This document shows, piece after piece, positions 8,634 through 16,853 of a stretch of 64,000 bases of DNA. The stretch covers positions 1,922,001 to 1,986,000 of the forward strand of contig CP148265.1 of NCBI GenBank assembly GCA_045345765.1, given 5' to 3'. Numbering within the stretch: position 1 is the first letter of the stretch; each line of letters starts with the position of its first letter. A program made the translations under genes and the position numbers. Below the pieces are notes generated by a model, which saw only the letters and a list, made by a program, of their open reading frames with translations, was not told where the DNA came from and searched no databases. The stretch comes from JAOARY01 sp045345765 (lineage in GTDB: Bacteria > Bacillota > Clostridia > Peptostreptococcales > Peptostreptococcaceae).

Positions 8634-8666
8634 AAAGCTAAGATAAATAATTATTTATCTAGCTTT
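8634..8666 (+). promoter_or_regulatory. hairpin between the ribosome site and start codon of cysS
   Basis: GGAGGTG at 8627-8633 touches the 5' foot of a stem-loop. Its outer arms are AAAGCT/AGCTTT, there is one bulged A, and its inner core is the 20-bp palindrome 8641-8660. The ATG lies four nt after the 3' foot (8671). Unfolded, the spacer is 37 nt, too long for initiation. Folded, the effective spacer is about 4-5 nt. No in-frame start codon occurs inside the hairpin, since TAA at 8644-8646 blocks that frame. Confidence 0.75.
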
Positions 8667-8670
8667 ATAT

Positions 8671-10065
8671 ATGAAATTATACAATACACTTAAAAGACAA
8701 AAAGAAGAATTTATACCAATAGAAGAAAATAAGGTTAAGATGTATGTATGTGGACCTACAGTATATAACTATTTTCATATAGGAAATGCAAGACCTTTTT
8801 TAATATTTGATACATTTAGAAGATATTTAGAATATAGAGGATTTGAAGTTACTTATGTTCAAAACTTTACTGATGTTGATGATAAGATAATAAAAAAGGC
8901 TAATGAAGAGAATGTAAGTTCAGATGATATAGCTAAAAGATATATAAATGAATATTTTAAGGATGCTGATGGACTAGGCATCAAAAGAGCTGATATACAT
9001 CCTACTGTTACAGAGACTATGGATGAAATAATAGCATTTATACAAGATCTTATGGATAAGGGTTATGCTTATGAATCTAATGGTGATGTATATTTTGAAG
9101 TTGCAAAATTTGAAAACTACGGAAAGTTATCAAAACAAAACCTTGAAGAATTAGAAGAAGGTGCAAGTGACAGAGTAGATAATGAAAGTGAAAAGAAAAG
9201 CTTTATGGATTTTGCACTTTGGAAGAACAAAAAAGAGGGAGAACCAGGATGGAAAGCTCCTTGGGGTGAAGGTAGACCAGGGTGGCATATAGAATGTTCA
9301 GTTATGATTGATAAACATTTAGGCAAAACTATAGATATTCACGCTGGTGGTCAAGATTTATCATTCCCACATCATGAAAATGAAATAGCTCAAAGTGAGG
9401 CTAGAAATGGTGTGCCATTTTCTAATTATTGGCTTCATAATGGATATATAAATATAGATAATCAAAAAATGTCTAAATCTCTTAATAATTTCTTTACGGT
9501 AAGAGAAATATCACAAAAATATGATTTAGAAATTGTTAGATTGTTTTTATTATCAGCACATTATAGAAAACCTGTTAATTTTAGTGATGAACTTATAAAA
9601 CAATCAGAGTCTGCACTTAATAGACTTTATAATACAAAAGATAAATTACAGTTCATAATAGATAATTTAAAAGATAGCAATGAAGAAGTTGATTATAGCG
9701 AGTTAGAAAGTTTCAAAACTAAGTTTATAAATGCTATGGATGATGATATAAATACGGCTGAAGCAATAGGGGCTATATTTGAACTTTCAAAATATATTAA
9801 TACGAATATAAATGAAAATACAAATAAAAACTTTGCTAAAAAAGCTATGGATTTATTTGTGGAATTAACTTCTGTTTTAAATATAATGACTAAAGAAACA
9901 AAAGAAGATGAGCTTGATTCGAAGGTTGAATCTCTTATAGAAGAAAGAAAAAATGCTAAAAAATCAAAAGATTTTAAAAGAGCAGATGAAATAAGAGCTG
10001 AATTAAATGAAATGGGCATAGCAATAGAAGATACTAGACAGGGGACAAAATGGCACAGAATATAG
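8671..10065 (+). CDS. cysS: cysteine--tRNA ligase
   Basis: A 464-residue class I synthetase attaching cysteine to tRNA-Cys. The HIGH-type motif is VYNYFHIGNARPF, and the zinc-site Cys is in MYVCGPT. GWHIECSVM and the HAGGQDLSFPHHENE motif, which give the other zinc ligands, are intact. KMSKSLNNF is the KMSKS loop. Length is standard, and the ATG start fits the family N-terminus (MKLYNTLKRQKEEF). The gene follows cysE directly and overlaps mrnC by 16 nt. The unusual spacer hairpin may make translation structure-dependent. Confidence 0.98.
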   Translation: MKLYNTLKRQKEEFIPIEENKVKMYVCGPTVYNYFHIGNARPFLIFDTFRRYLEYRGFEVTYVQNFTDVDDKIIKKANEENVSSDDIAKRYINEYFKDADGLGIKRADIHPTVTETMDEIIAFIQDLMDKGYAYESNGDVYFEVAKFENYGKLSKQNLEELEEGASDRVDNESEKKSFMDFALWKNKKEGEPGWKAPWGEGRPGWHIECSVMIDKHLGKTIDIHAGGQDLSFPHHENEIAQSEARNGVPFSNYWLHNGYINIDNQKMSKSLNNFFTVREISQKYDLEIVRLFLLSAHYRKPVNFSDELIKQSESALNRLYNTKDKLQFIIDNLKDSNEEVDYSELESFKTKFINAMDDDINTAEAIGAIFELSKYINTNINENTNKNFAKKAMDLFVELTSVLNIMTKETKEDELDSKVESLIEERKNAKKSKDFKRADEIRAELNEMGIAIEDTRQGTKWHRI

Positions 10066-10457
10066 AAGACAAAAAAGATGCAAATTTAATATCTCCAGTA
10101 GTTTTGGCTTATATGGGTGATAGTGTATATGAAATCTATATAAGAAAACATGTGCTTTTAAATAATATAAATTTTAAGGTAAATGATATTCATAAAGCTG
10201 TAGTAGGTTATGTTAGAGCTTCTGCCCAAGCTAAAGCATTGAATGCTATAATGGATGATTTAACAGAAGAGGAATTAAAGATTTTTAAAAGAGGAAGAAA
10301 TCAAAAGACTGGTGTTCCTAAGAATGCAAATGTAGGAGAATATAGAATAGCTACTGGTTTTGAAGCTCTTTTAGGATATTTATATATAAAAAATCAAGAT
10401 GAAAGATTAGATTTTCTTATAAAAAAGAGTATAGAAGCTATTGAATCTATAGATTAA
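10050..10457 (+). CDS. mrnC: mini-ribonuclease III
   Basis: A 135-residue RNase III catalytic domain without a dsRNA-binding domain. In Bacillus the homolog matures the ends of 23S rRNA. The signature AYMGDSVYEIYIRKH near residues 21-35 carries the metal-binding Asp. KRGRNQKTG and FEALLGYLYI supply the remaining acidic active-site region. It overlaps the end of cysS by 16 nt and is probably translationally coupled, as cysS-mrnC is a common Firmicute pair. Confidence 0.93.
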   Translation: MAQNIEDKKDANLISPVVLAYMGDSVYEIYIRKHVLLNNINFKVNDIHKAVVGYVRASAQAKALNAIMDDLTEEELKIFKRGRNQKTGVPKNANVGEYRIATGFEALLGYLYIKNQDERLDFLIKKSIEAIESID

Positions 10458-10543
10458 AATAGTTATTTTTAAGCTGAGTATTTTGAGTGTAAGAAAACTT
10501 AATAGTCAATTAGTTTTTCATAAAAAAATTAAATAAAACTTAT

Positions 10544-10591
10544 AAAAGGTTGTCTTAAAATGCAGTAATTTGTATTTAGACAACCTTTTTT
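10544..10591 (+). terminator. terminator of the cys-mrnC operon
   Basis: Perfect 12-bp arms AAAAGGTTGTCT/AGACAACCTTTT with a 22-nt loop, followed by T-rich sequence. Confidence 0.88.
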
Positions 10592-10691
10592 ATGAGTTTA
10601 GATTTTAATAATTATGTAAATATAAATTTCTAGTAGTAAATATTTTGGTATGTTATAATAACTATTAGTTTAAAATAAGGAGAGGTTTTGA

Positions 10692-11453
10692 GTGAAGGTA
10701 AAACTTTTAGAATATACAAAGAATCCTGAAAAAGTAATATCTATGGCAGCTAAACTTTGTTACAGTCCAGTTGGAATAGATGAAATAGAATCAGGATTAA
10801 CAGCGGATAATGTTGATAAATTTTTAAATAGACTTATGAATTTAGGTCATGAAAGCCCAATTGAACATGTTTGTTTTACTTTTGGAGTTGAAGGAATTAG
10901 TAGAACTTGTTCGCATCAATTGGTTAGACATAGAATAGCTAGTTATTCTCAACAATCACAAAGATATGTCAAATTAGATCAATTCGAATATATAATACCA
11001 CCACATATTGAAAATAATAAACAAGCAAAAGAGTTATTTATAAATGCTATGAAGGAAGATCAAAAGACTTATGATGAGCTTGTTGATATTCTATCAAAAC
11101 AACATTTAGAAATGTTTTTGAAAGAAGGAAAAGATGAAAAAGAAGCAAATAGATTATCTTCAAAAAAGGCAATAGAAGATGCCAGATTTGTTTTCCCAAA
11201 CGCATGTGAGACAAAGATTGTATTTACTATGAATGCAAGAACTTTATTGCATTTTTTTAGACATAGATGTTGTAATAGAGCACAATGGGAAATTAGACAA
11301 ATGTCTGATTTAATGCTTGAAGAACTTAAAAAAGTAGCACCTATACTTTTTAAAAATGCAGGACCAAATTGTGTAAGTGGAGCATGTCCAGAAGGAAATA
11401 TGACTTGTGGACAAATAAAAGAAATAAGAGAAAAATATAAAAATATGAATTAA
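10692..11453 (+). CDS. thyX: FAD-dependent thymidylate synthase
   Basis: A 253-residue flavin enzyme that methylates dUMP to dTMP using methylene-THF and NAD(P)H. The ThyX motif RHRIASYSQQSQRY (RHRx5SxxSxR type) is complete, and a second RHRCCNRAQWEIR element supplies the substrate-binding arginines. The start is GTG at 10692 after AAGGAGAGG. The C-terminal Cys-rich tail (CVSGACPEGNMTCG) is a common feature of clostridial ThyX. A terminator follows, so the gene is probably transcribed alone. Confidence 0.97.
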   Translation: MKVKLLEYTKNPEKVISMAAKLCYSPVGIDEIESGLTADNVDKFLNRLMNLGHESPIEHVCFTFGVEGISRTCSHQLVRHRIASYSQQSQRYVKLDQFEYIIPPHIENNKQAKELFINAMKEDQKTYDELVDILSKQHLEMFLKEGKDEKEANRLSSKKAIEDARFVFPNACETKIVFTMNARTLLHFFRHRCCNRAQWEIRQMSDLMLEELKKVAPILFKNAGPNCVSGACPEGNMTCGQIKEIREKYKNMN

Positions 11454-11481
11454 TAATAAATAAGGAGCTGTTAAGCTAAAC

Positions 11482-11548
11482 AAAAATACAACAATAAATT
11501 ATGCTTGTTTTAGATTAATAAAATAGCAGATTGTAGCTGTATTTTTTT
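11482..11548 (+). terminator. structured thyX terminator
   Basis: Nested helices: an outer AAAAATACA..ACAAT paired with ATTGT..TGTATTTTT (AGC bulge), and an inner TGCT..TTTTA paired with TAAAA..AGCA. A run of seven T follows. The next promoter starts within this T-run. Confidence 0.7.
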
Positions 11549-11575
11549 GCGCGAAATCCCTTTATTTGTTATACT
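11547..11575 (+). promoter_or_regulatory. candidate promoter for rlmB-rae1-sigH
   Basis: TTGCGC, 17 bp, TATACT. The first two T of the -35 box are the last of the thyX terminator U-tract, so the two elements are packed together. Confidence 0.5.
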
Positions 11576-11598
11576 AGTTTATTGAAAGGAAAATAATT

Positions 11599-12318
11599 AT
11601 GAAAATAGAAGGTAGAAATCCCGTTGTGGAAGCAATAAAAGCGGATAAGGAAATAGATTATATATATGTATCAAAAGATGCAAAAGGTTCTATTTCAAAG
11701 ATTATAGGAATGGCAAAAGATAAGAAAATAATTATAAAAAATGTAGATAAGAAAAAACTTGATGAACTTAGTGAAACGAAGAATCATCAAGGTGTAATAG
11801 CACTTGTGAGTGAATATAGATATTATGAATTGGAAGAACTTTTAGCTATACCAGAACAAAGAGGAGAAGAACCATTTTTTATAATATTAGATGGTATAAC
11901 AGATCCTCATAATTTTGGTGCGATAGTTAGAACAGCTTGTGGTTCTGGTGCGCATGGAATAATAATACCTAAAAGAAGAACTGCACTTGTAACACCAACA
12001 TCAATAAAAACTTCTGCTGGAACTATGGATAAAGTAGCTATTTGTAAAGTTACTAATTTAAATAGAACAATAGATTTGCTTAAGAAAAAGAATATCTGGG
12101 TTGGAGCTTTAGATATGGGAAAAGTTCCATATTATAAACAAGACTTTAAATGTGCAACAGCTCTTGTTATAGGAAGTGAAGGTAAGGGTGTTTCGCCTTT
12201 GGTTAAGAAAAATAGTGATTTTATAGTTAGTATACCTATGAAAAATGAAATGGATTCTCTAAATGCTTCAGTCGCAGGTTCAATAGTTATGTATGAAGTG
12301 TTTAAACAGAGGAGTTAA
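11599..12318 (+). CDS. rlmB: 23S rRNA 2'-O-ribose methyltransferase (TrmH/SPOUT family)
   Basis: A 239-residue two-domain protein. The N-terminal L30e-like RNA-binding part begins with the family start MKIEGRNPVVEAI. The C-terminal SPOUT knot carries LDGITDPHNFGAIVRTA (motif 1), LVIGSEGKGVSP (motif 2) and IPMKNEMDSLNASVAGSI (motif 3). Family members use SAM to methylate G2251 or related sites of 23S rRNA. The rae1 start codon follows immediately after the stop. Confidence 0.94.
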   Translation: MKIEGRNPVVEAIKADKEIDYIYVSKDAKGSISKIIGMAKDKKIIIKNVDKKKLDELSETKNHQGVIALVSEYRYYELEELLAIPEQRGEEPFFIILDGITDPHNFGAIVRTACGSGAHGIIIPKRRTALVTPTSIKTSAGTMDKVAICKVTNLNRTIDLLKKKNIWVGALDMGKVPYYKQDFKCATALVIGSEGKGVSPLVKKNSDFIVSIPMKNEMDSLNASVAGSIVMYEVFKQRS

Positions 12319-12837
12319 ATGGGAAAATTAAAAAAAGAATACCTAGTTGTAGATGGGTATAATATAATAAATTTTTTGAGTCAAACAAAGGCACTTTATA
12401 AAGAAAATCTTGAACTTGCTAGAAATAAATTAGTAGATATTTTGGCTGAATACAAGGGGTATACAGGTATTGAAGTTATAATTGTTTTTGATGCTTATAA
12501 AGTTAAGCAAAATATAGGTAAAGAATATAACGAACAAGGAATTAAAATTATATTTACAAAAGAAAGAGAAACAGCAGATCATTATATAGAAAAATTGGTA
12601 TCAGATTTGCCAAAGAACTCAATTATAAGAGTTGCCACAAATGATTTTGTTGAACAACAGATGATTTTAGGAAAAGGAAGTGTAAGGGTATCCGCAAGAG
12701 AGCTAGAATTTGAACTTGAAAAATCGAATAGAAAGATAAAAAAAGAAACGAATAAAATTTCTAAAAGAAATACTTTAGAAAGTTATTTAGATGAGGATGT
12801 ATTAAACAAACTAAAAAATATGTTTAAGGATGAATGA
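12319..12837 (+). CDS. rae1: ribosome-associated NYN-domain endoribonuclease (Rae1/YacP)
   Basis: A 172-residue protein with a PIN-like NYN domain. The N-terminal YLVVDGYNIINF supplies the first catalytic Asp. VIIVFDAY, ETADHYIEKLV and VRVATNDFVEQQMILGKGS carry the other acidic residues. The Bacillus homolog cleaves mRNA in the ribosomal A site. The ATG directly abuts the rlmB stop (TAAATG), so translation is coupled. The last 35 residues are a basic tail. The neighbours rlmB and sigH match the usual Firmicute order. Confidence 0.9.
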   Translation: MGKLKKEYLVVDGYNIINFLSQTKALYKENLELARNKLVDILAEYKGYTGIEVIIVFDAYKVKQNIGKEYNEQGIKIIFTKERETADHYIEKLVSDLPKNSIIRVATNDFVEQQMILGKGSVRVSARELEFELEKSNRKIKKETNKISKRNTLESYLDEDVLNKLKNMFKDE

Positions 12838-12873
12838 AAAAGTCTATATAGTCTATAAATGAGGTGTGTTTTG

Positions 12874-13554
12874 ATGTGTGGATTAAATGAGGAATTTTTA
12901 GGTGATTTTGATTCCGATAAATTAAGTATTAAAAAAGATAAACAAAAAGATTTAGACTATGTGATAACCAATGAGATAATTTCATCAGCAAAACAAAATG
13001 ATTATAATGCAATTAAGATGATTATAGATAGCTATTATAATTATATAAAATTAAAAGAAAATAAGTACTTTGTAATTGGAGCAGAAAAAGAAGATTTATA
13101 CCAAGAAGGGCTTATAGGTCTTTATAAAGCTATAAAAAATTATGATTTTAGTAAAAATAATTCTTTTTCTAAATTTGCTAAGATGTGCATCAATAGACAG
13201 ATAATATCTGCAATAAAGACTGCAAATAGAAAAAAACATCATCCTCTTAATTTTTCTATATCTTTAAATACGGATAAGGATGAAAAAATCACAGTAGGAA
13301 AATTTGATTCATATAAATTTTTTGATTCAAATTTAAATCCAGAAGAATTAGTGCTACAAAAAGAGCAAAAGGGTATTTATTTGGAATTTATAGATAAAAA
13401 CCTTAGCAATTTTGAAAAAAAAGTTTTGAATCTATATTCAAAAGGAAAAACGTATGAAGAAATAGGTTTTTCCTTAAATAAAAAAACAAAGTCAATAGAT
13501 AATGCCATACAAAGAATAAAAACAAAATTAAAAAAACAAAACAAAAAACAATAG
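12874..13554 (+). CDS. sigH: RNA polymerase sigma-H factor
   Basis: A sigma-70-family factor that in spore formers directs early stationary-phase and sporulation genes. ATG 12874 lies 7 nt after GAGGTG; the in-frame ATG at 12859 overlaps that site and is rejected. This gives 226 residues. Region 2 is clear (DLYQEGLIGLYKAIKNYDF, FSKFAKMCINRQIISAIKTA). The region 4 helix-turn-helix is FEKKVLNLYSKGKTYEEIG and KSIDNAIQRIKTKLKK. The match to Bacillus SigH runs over the full length. The tail is unusually lysine rich and AT-rich. Confidence 0.94.
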   Translation: MCGLNEEFLGDFDSDKLSIKKDKQKDLDYVITNEIISSAKQNDYNAIKMIIDSYYNYIKLKENKYFVIGAEKEDLYQEGLIGLYKAIKNYDFSKNNSFSKFAKMCINRQIISAIKTANRKKHHPLNFSISLNTDKDEKITVGKFDSYKFFDSNLNPEELVLQKEQKGIYLEFIDKNLSNFEKKVLNLYSKGKTYEEIGFSLNKKTKSIDNAIQRIKTKLKKQNKKQ

Positions 13555-13602
13555 AGCAAAATAAAAAATAAAAAAATATTATCAAAAAAAATAAAAATAA
13601 TA

Positions 13603-13631
13603 TTGACTTTAAAAACTTTCAGTAATATAAT
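13603..13631 (+). promoter_or_regulatory. promoter of the first tuf copy
   Basis: TTGACT, 17 bp, TATAAT. The predicted start near 13638 leaves an untranslated leader of about 230 nt. Confidence 0.75.
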
Positions 13632-13655
13632 TATTTACGATAGTTTCAAGGTTTT

Positions 13656-13729
13656 GCCCATACAAAATTTTTGAAGAATTTAAGTTGTTTTTTTTGAATA
13701 AACTTAGCACTTCAAATATTTTCATGGGT
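13656..13729 (+). ncRNA. large structured hairpin in the tuf leader
   Basis: Three stacked helices are visible. The outer pair is GCCCAT (13656-13661) with ATGGGT (13724-13729). The middle pair, 13 bp with one mismatch, is AAAATTTTTGAAG with CTTCAAATATTTT. The inner pair is TAAGTT with AACTTA, around a 14-nt loop containing eight T. No terminator U-tract follows. The second tuf copy lacks this leader. Confidence 0.6.
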
Positions 13730-13869
13730 TTTAATTTGTCTAAAAAATAATTTATTTTTCTATAGATAAAGAAACACCAGGAACAGTTTTCGGGAGTGAA
13801 ATTATTTATACAAAAATAAAGTACTTAGGTTAAAAAAAGAAAAAATTATTATAAAAGGAGGATTTCAAA

Positions 13870-15063
13870 ATGGCTAAAGCTAAATTTGAAAGAAATAAAC
13901 CACATGTTAACATAGGAACAATAGGACACGTTGACCACGGTAAAACTACGTTAACAGCTGCAATAACAAAAACATTATTCTCAAGATACCAATTAGGAGA
14001 AGCAGTAGATTTCGCTAACATAGATAAGGCTCCAGAAGAAAGAGAAAGAGGAATCACAATATCAACTGCACACGTTGAGTACGAAACTCCAAACAGACAT
14101 TACGCTCACGTTGATTGCCCAGGACATGCTGACTACGTTAAGAACATGATCACAGGAGCAGCACAAATGGATGGAGCAATATTAGTTTGTTCTGCAGCAG
14201 ATGGACCAATGCCTCAAACAAGAGAGCATATACTATTATCAAGACAAGTTGGGGTACCATACATCGTAGTATTCCTAAACAAATGTGATATGGTAGATGA
14301 CGAAGAATTATTAGAATTAGTTGAAATGGAAGTAAGAGACTTATTAAATGAGTATGACTTCCCAGGAGACGATACTCCAATAATCCAAGGATCAGCATTA
14401 AAAGCATTAGAAGATCCATCAAGCGAGTGGGGAGATAAGATAATCGAATTATTCGAGCAAATAGATACTTATATTCCTGAGCCAGAAAGAGCAATAGACA
14501 GAGATTTCTTAATGCCAGTAGAAGATGTATTCTCTATAACAGGTAGAGGAACAGTTGCAACAGGTAGAGTAGAAAGAGGAATCCTAAAAGTTCAAGATGA
14601 AGTAGAAGTAGTAGGAATCCAAGAAGAGTCAAGAAAAGTAGTAGTAACAGGAGTAGAAATGTTTAGAAAGCTTCTAGATCAAGCAGAAGCAGGAGATAAC
14701 ATCGGAGCATTATTAAGAGGTGTTCAAAGAGATGATATCGAAAGAGGACAAGTACTTGCTAAGCCAGGTTCAATAAACCCTCATACAAAATTCAAAGCAG
14801 AAATCTACGTTCTTAAAAAAGAAGAAGGTGGAAGACATACTCCATTCTTCAACGGATATAGACCACAATTCTACTTTAGAACAACAGATGTAACAGGTGC
14901 TGTTGATTTACCAGAAGGAGTAGAAATGGTAATGCCAGGAGATAACACTACAGTAGAAGTAGAATTAATCTCTAAGATAGCAATGGAAGAAGGATTAAGA
15001 TTCGCAATAAGAGAAGGTGGAAGAACAGTAGCATCAGGTGTTGTTGCTTCTATCATCGAGTAA
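13870..15063 (+). CDS. tuf: elongation factor Tu, copy 1
   Basis: A 397-residue GTPase that delivers aminoacyl-tRNA to the ribosome. G motifs are GHVDHGKTT, DCPGHADY and NKCD. Domains 2 and 3 follow with the standard C-terminus. From the ribosome site AAGGAGGATTTC through the penultimate codon, the DNA appears identical to the copy at 30403. Only the last sense codon differs (GAG here, GAA there). This copy has its own promoter and a structured leader, and ends at its own terminator. Confidence 0.99.
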   Translation: MAKAKFERNKPHVNIGTIGHVDHGKTTLTAAITKTLFSRYQLGEAVDFANIDKAPEERERGITISTAHVEYETPNRHYAHVDCPGHADYVKNMITGAAQMDGAILVCSAADGPMPQTREHILLSRQVGVPYIVVFLNKCDMVDDEELLELVEMEVRDLLNEYDFPGDDTPIIQGSALKALEDPSSEWGDKIIELFEQIDTYIPEPERAIDRDFLMPVEDVFSITGRGTVATGRVERGILKVQDEVEVVGIQEESRKVVVTGVEMFRKLLDQAEAGDNIGALLRGVQRDDIERGQVLAKPGSINPHTKFKAEIYVLKKEEGGRHTPFFNGYRPQFYFRTTDVTGAVDLPEGVEMVMPGDNTTVEVELISKIAMEEGLRFAIREGGRTVASGVVASIIE

Positions 15064-15100
15064 TATATAATTTAATATATTTATTTATACTGTGAACTAA

Positions 15101-15133
15101 AGAGAAGTGATTTCTCATCACTTCTCTTTTTTT
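15101..15133 (+). terminator. tuf copy 1 terminator
   Basis: Perfect 10-bp arms AGAGAAGTGA/TCACTTCTCT with a 7-nt loop, followed by T7. Confidence 0.92.
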
Positions 15134-15264
15134 GATTAAATTAAAAATCTTTTACCAACATATTTAGTTTGATAAGAGTTTTAACATTCTTAAGAATTTA
15201 ATATATGGTTAAAATAATAAAAGGTTTAAGAAATATTATCTAAATAAAAATATCTAAAAAACAT

Positions 15265-15293
15265 TTGACATGGATAAAAATATGTGATAGATT
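15265..15293 (+). promoter_or_regulatory. candidate promoter for rpmG-secE-nusG-rplKA
   Basis: TTGACA, 17 bp, TAGATT. A TATAAT lies about 20 bp further on, but without a good -35 box. Nothing else is recognised in 15134-15373. Confidence 0.45.
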
Positions 15294-15373
15294 TTATTGA
15301 GTGATATTCTATAATGGCATTAATATGTCGTGTTATATAGATAAGCTTTATTTAGTATTTAGGAGGTGTCATA

Positions 15374-15523
15374 GTGAGAGTAAAAGTTACTTTAGCATGC
15401 ACAGATTGCAAGCAAAGAAATTACAACACTACTAAAAACAAAAAGAACGACCCTGAAAGAATAGAACTGAAGAAATATTGCAAATTCTGCAAAAAACATA
15501 CTGTTCATAAGGAAACAAAATAA
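15374..15523 (+). CDS. rpmG: 50S ribosomal protein bL33
   Basis: A 49-residue protein starting at GTG 15374, 8 nt after AGGAGGTG. The sequence begins MRVKVTLACTDCKQRNY. It has two zinc-type pairs, CTDC and CKFC, so this is the zinc-binding (C+) form of L33. It is the first gene of the run leading to secE and nusG, its normal place in Firmicutes. Confidence 0.95.
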   Translation: MRVKVTLACTDCKQRNYNTTKNKKNDPERIELKKYCKFCKKHTVHKETK

Positions 15524-15553
15524 TATTTCCTAAGAAAAAAGGATGTGAATGCT

Positions 15554-15769
15554 GTGTCAACTCAAATAGAGTCAACTAAAAAAGAAAAATTCAGCATAGG
15601 AAAGTTCTTACAAGAAGTAAAGGGAGAATTGAAAAAAGTACACTGGCCGAACAAGAAAGAACTTGTTAATTATACAGGTGTTGTACTTGTAACTTGCCTA
15701 ATGATGGCAATACTTGTAGGGCTTGTAGATTCAGCTATGGGTTATTTCCTAAAGTTGATACTGAAATAG
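15554..15769 (+). CDS. secE: preprotein translocase subunit SecE
   Basis: A 71-residue protein with a charged N-terminus (KVHWPNKKELVNYTGVVLV) and one transmembrane helix near the C-terminus. It clamps SecY in the export channel. GTG 15554 is chosen because AAAGGATG lies 9 nt upstream; the GTG at 15545 touches that site. It lies between rpmG and nusG as expected. Confidence 0.93.
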   Translation: MSTQIESTKKEKFSIGKFLQEVKGELKKVHWPNKKELVNYTGVVLVTCLMMAILVGLVDSAMGYFLKLILK

Positions 15770-15807
15770 GCCAAGTGACGTCCCTAGTAAAGGAGATGGC
15801 TGGTTAA

Positions 15808-16329
15808 ATGTCAGAAGAGAATCAAGCCAAATGGTATGTAATACATACCTATTCAGGTCATGAGAATAAGGTCAAAGCGACAATTGAAAAGACCGTAGAA
15901 AATAGAAATATGGGACATTTAATTCAAGACGTAGCCGTACCAGTTGAAACTGTTGTAGAAATCAAAAATGGGGTAAAAAAAGAGAAGAAAAGAAAAATCT
16001 TCCCTGGATATACTCTTGTTAAGATGATTATAACAGATGAATCTTGGTATATAGTAAGAAATACTAAGGGTGTAACTGGATTTGTTGGTCCAGCATCTAA
16101 ACCTGTGCCTTTAACTGAGCAAGAAGTAAAAGCCATGGGTGTAGAAAAAGTAACATCTGAAGTAGATTTTGAAGTAGGCGATGTTTTAAATGTTATAGAA
16201 GGACCATTTGATGGTTTTTCAGGAGAAGTTCAAGAAATCAATCTTGAAAAAGGAATTGTTAAAGTTCTTATTTCTATGTTTGGAAGAGAAACTCCGGTTG
16301 AATTGGAGTTTACACAAGTAAAAAAATAA
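15808..16329 (+). CDS. nusG: transcription termination/antitermination factor NusG
   Basis: A 173-residue protein with the NGN domain (WYVIHTYSGHENKVKATIE; RKIFPGYTLVKM; VRNTKGVTGFVG). A C-terminal KOW domain follows (VGDVLNVIEGPFDGFSGEVQ). It binds RNA polymerase and couples it to Rho, NusA or the ribosome. ATG follows AAGGAGATGGCTGGTTAA. Length is standard. Confidence 0.97.
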   Translation: MSEENQAKWYVIHTYSGHENKVKATIEKTVENRNMGHLIQDVAVPVETVVEIKNGVKKEKKRKIFPGYTLVKMIITDESWYIVRNTKGVTGFVGPASKPVPLTEQEVKAMGVEKVTSEVDFEVGDVLNVIEGPFDGFSGEVQEINLEKGIVKVLISMFGRETPVELEFTQVKK

Positions 16330-16369
16330 ACTAAAATAGTTTATGCAAAATTTTGAGGAGGTGTAAAAG

Positions 16370-16795
16370 ATGGCTAAAAAAATAGTAGGACAAATAAAAC
16401 TTCAAATACCTGCGGGAAAAGCCACTCCAGCGCCACCAGTAGGTCCAGCTTTAGGACAACATGGTGTTAATATTATGCAATTTACAAAGGAGTTTAACGC
16501 AAAGACAGCTGATCAAGCTGGTTTAATAATTCCAGTTGTTATCTCGGTTTACCAAGATAGATCATTCACTTTCATAACTAAAACTCCACCGGCAGCAGTT
16601 CTTATAAAGAAAGCTTGCGGGTTAGAAACTGCATCTGGAGAACCAAATAAGAAGAAAGTTGCTACAATCTCTAAAGATAAAGTAAGAGAAATAGCAGAAT
16701 TAAAATTACCTGACTTAAATGCAGCTAGTGTTGAATCAGCAATGAGTATGATAGCTGGTACTGCAAGAAGTATGGGGATCGTAGTTGAAGACTAA
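16370..16795 (+). CDS. rplK: 50S ribosomal protein uL11
   Basis: A 141-residue protein of the GTPase-associated centre. It has the N-terminal glycine- and proline-rich segment (KLQIPAGKATPAPPVGPALG) and the C-terminal rRNA-binding domain. The conserved prolines of the thiostrepton region look wild type. GAGGAGGTG precedes the ATG. Confidence 0.98.
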   Translation: MAKKIVGQIKLQIPAGKATPAPPVGPALGQHGVNIMQFTKEFNAKTADQAGLIIPVVISVYQDRSFTFITKTPPAAVLIKKACGLETASGEPNKKKVATISKDKVREIAELKLPDLNAASVESAMSMIAGTARSMGIVVED

Positions 16796-16853
16796 TAGTC
16801 TTTTAAATTAGTGGAAGGTTAATAACCGATATTACCACAAGGAGGTTAGAATA

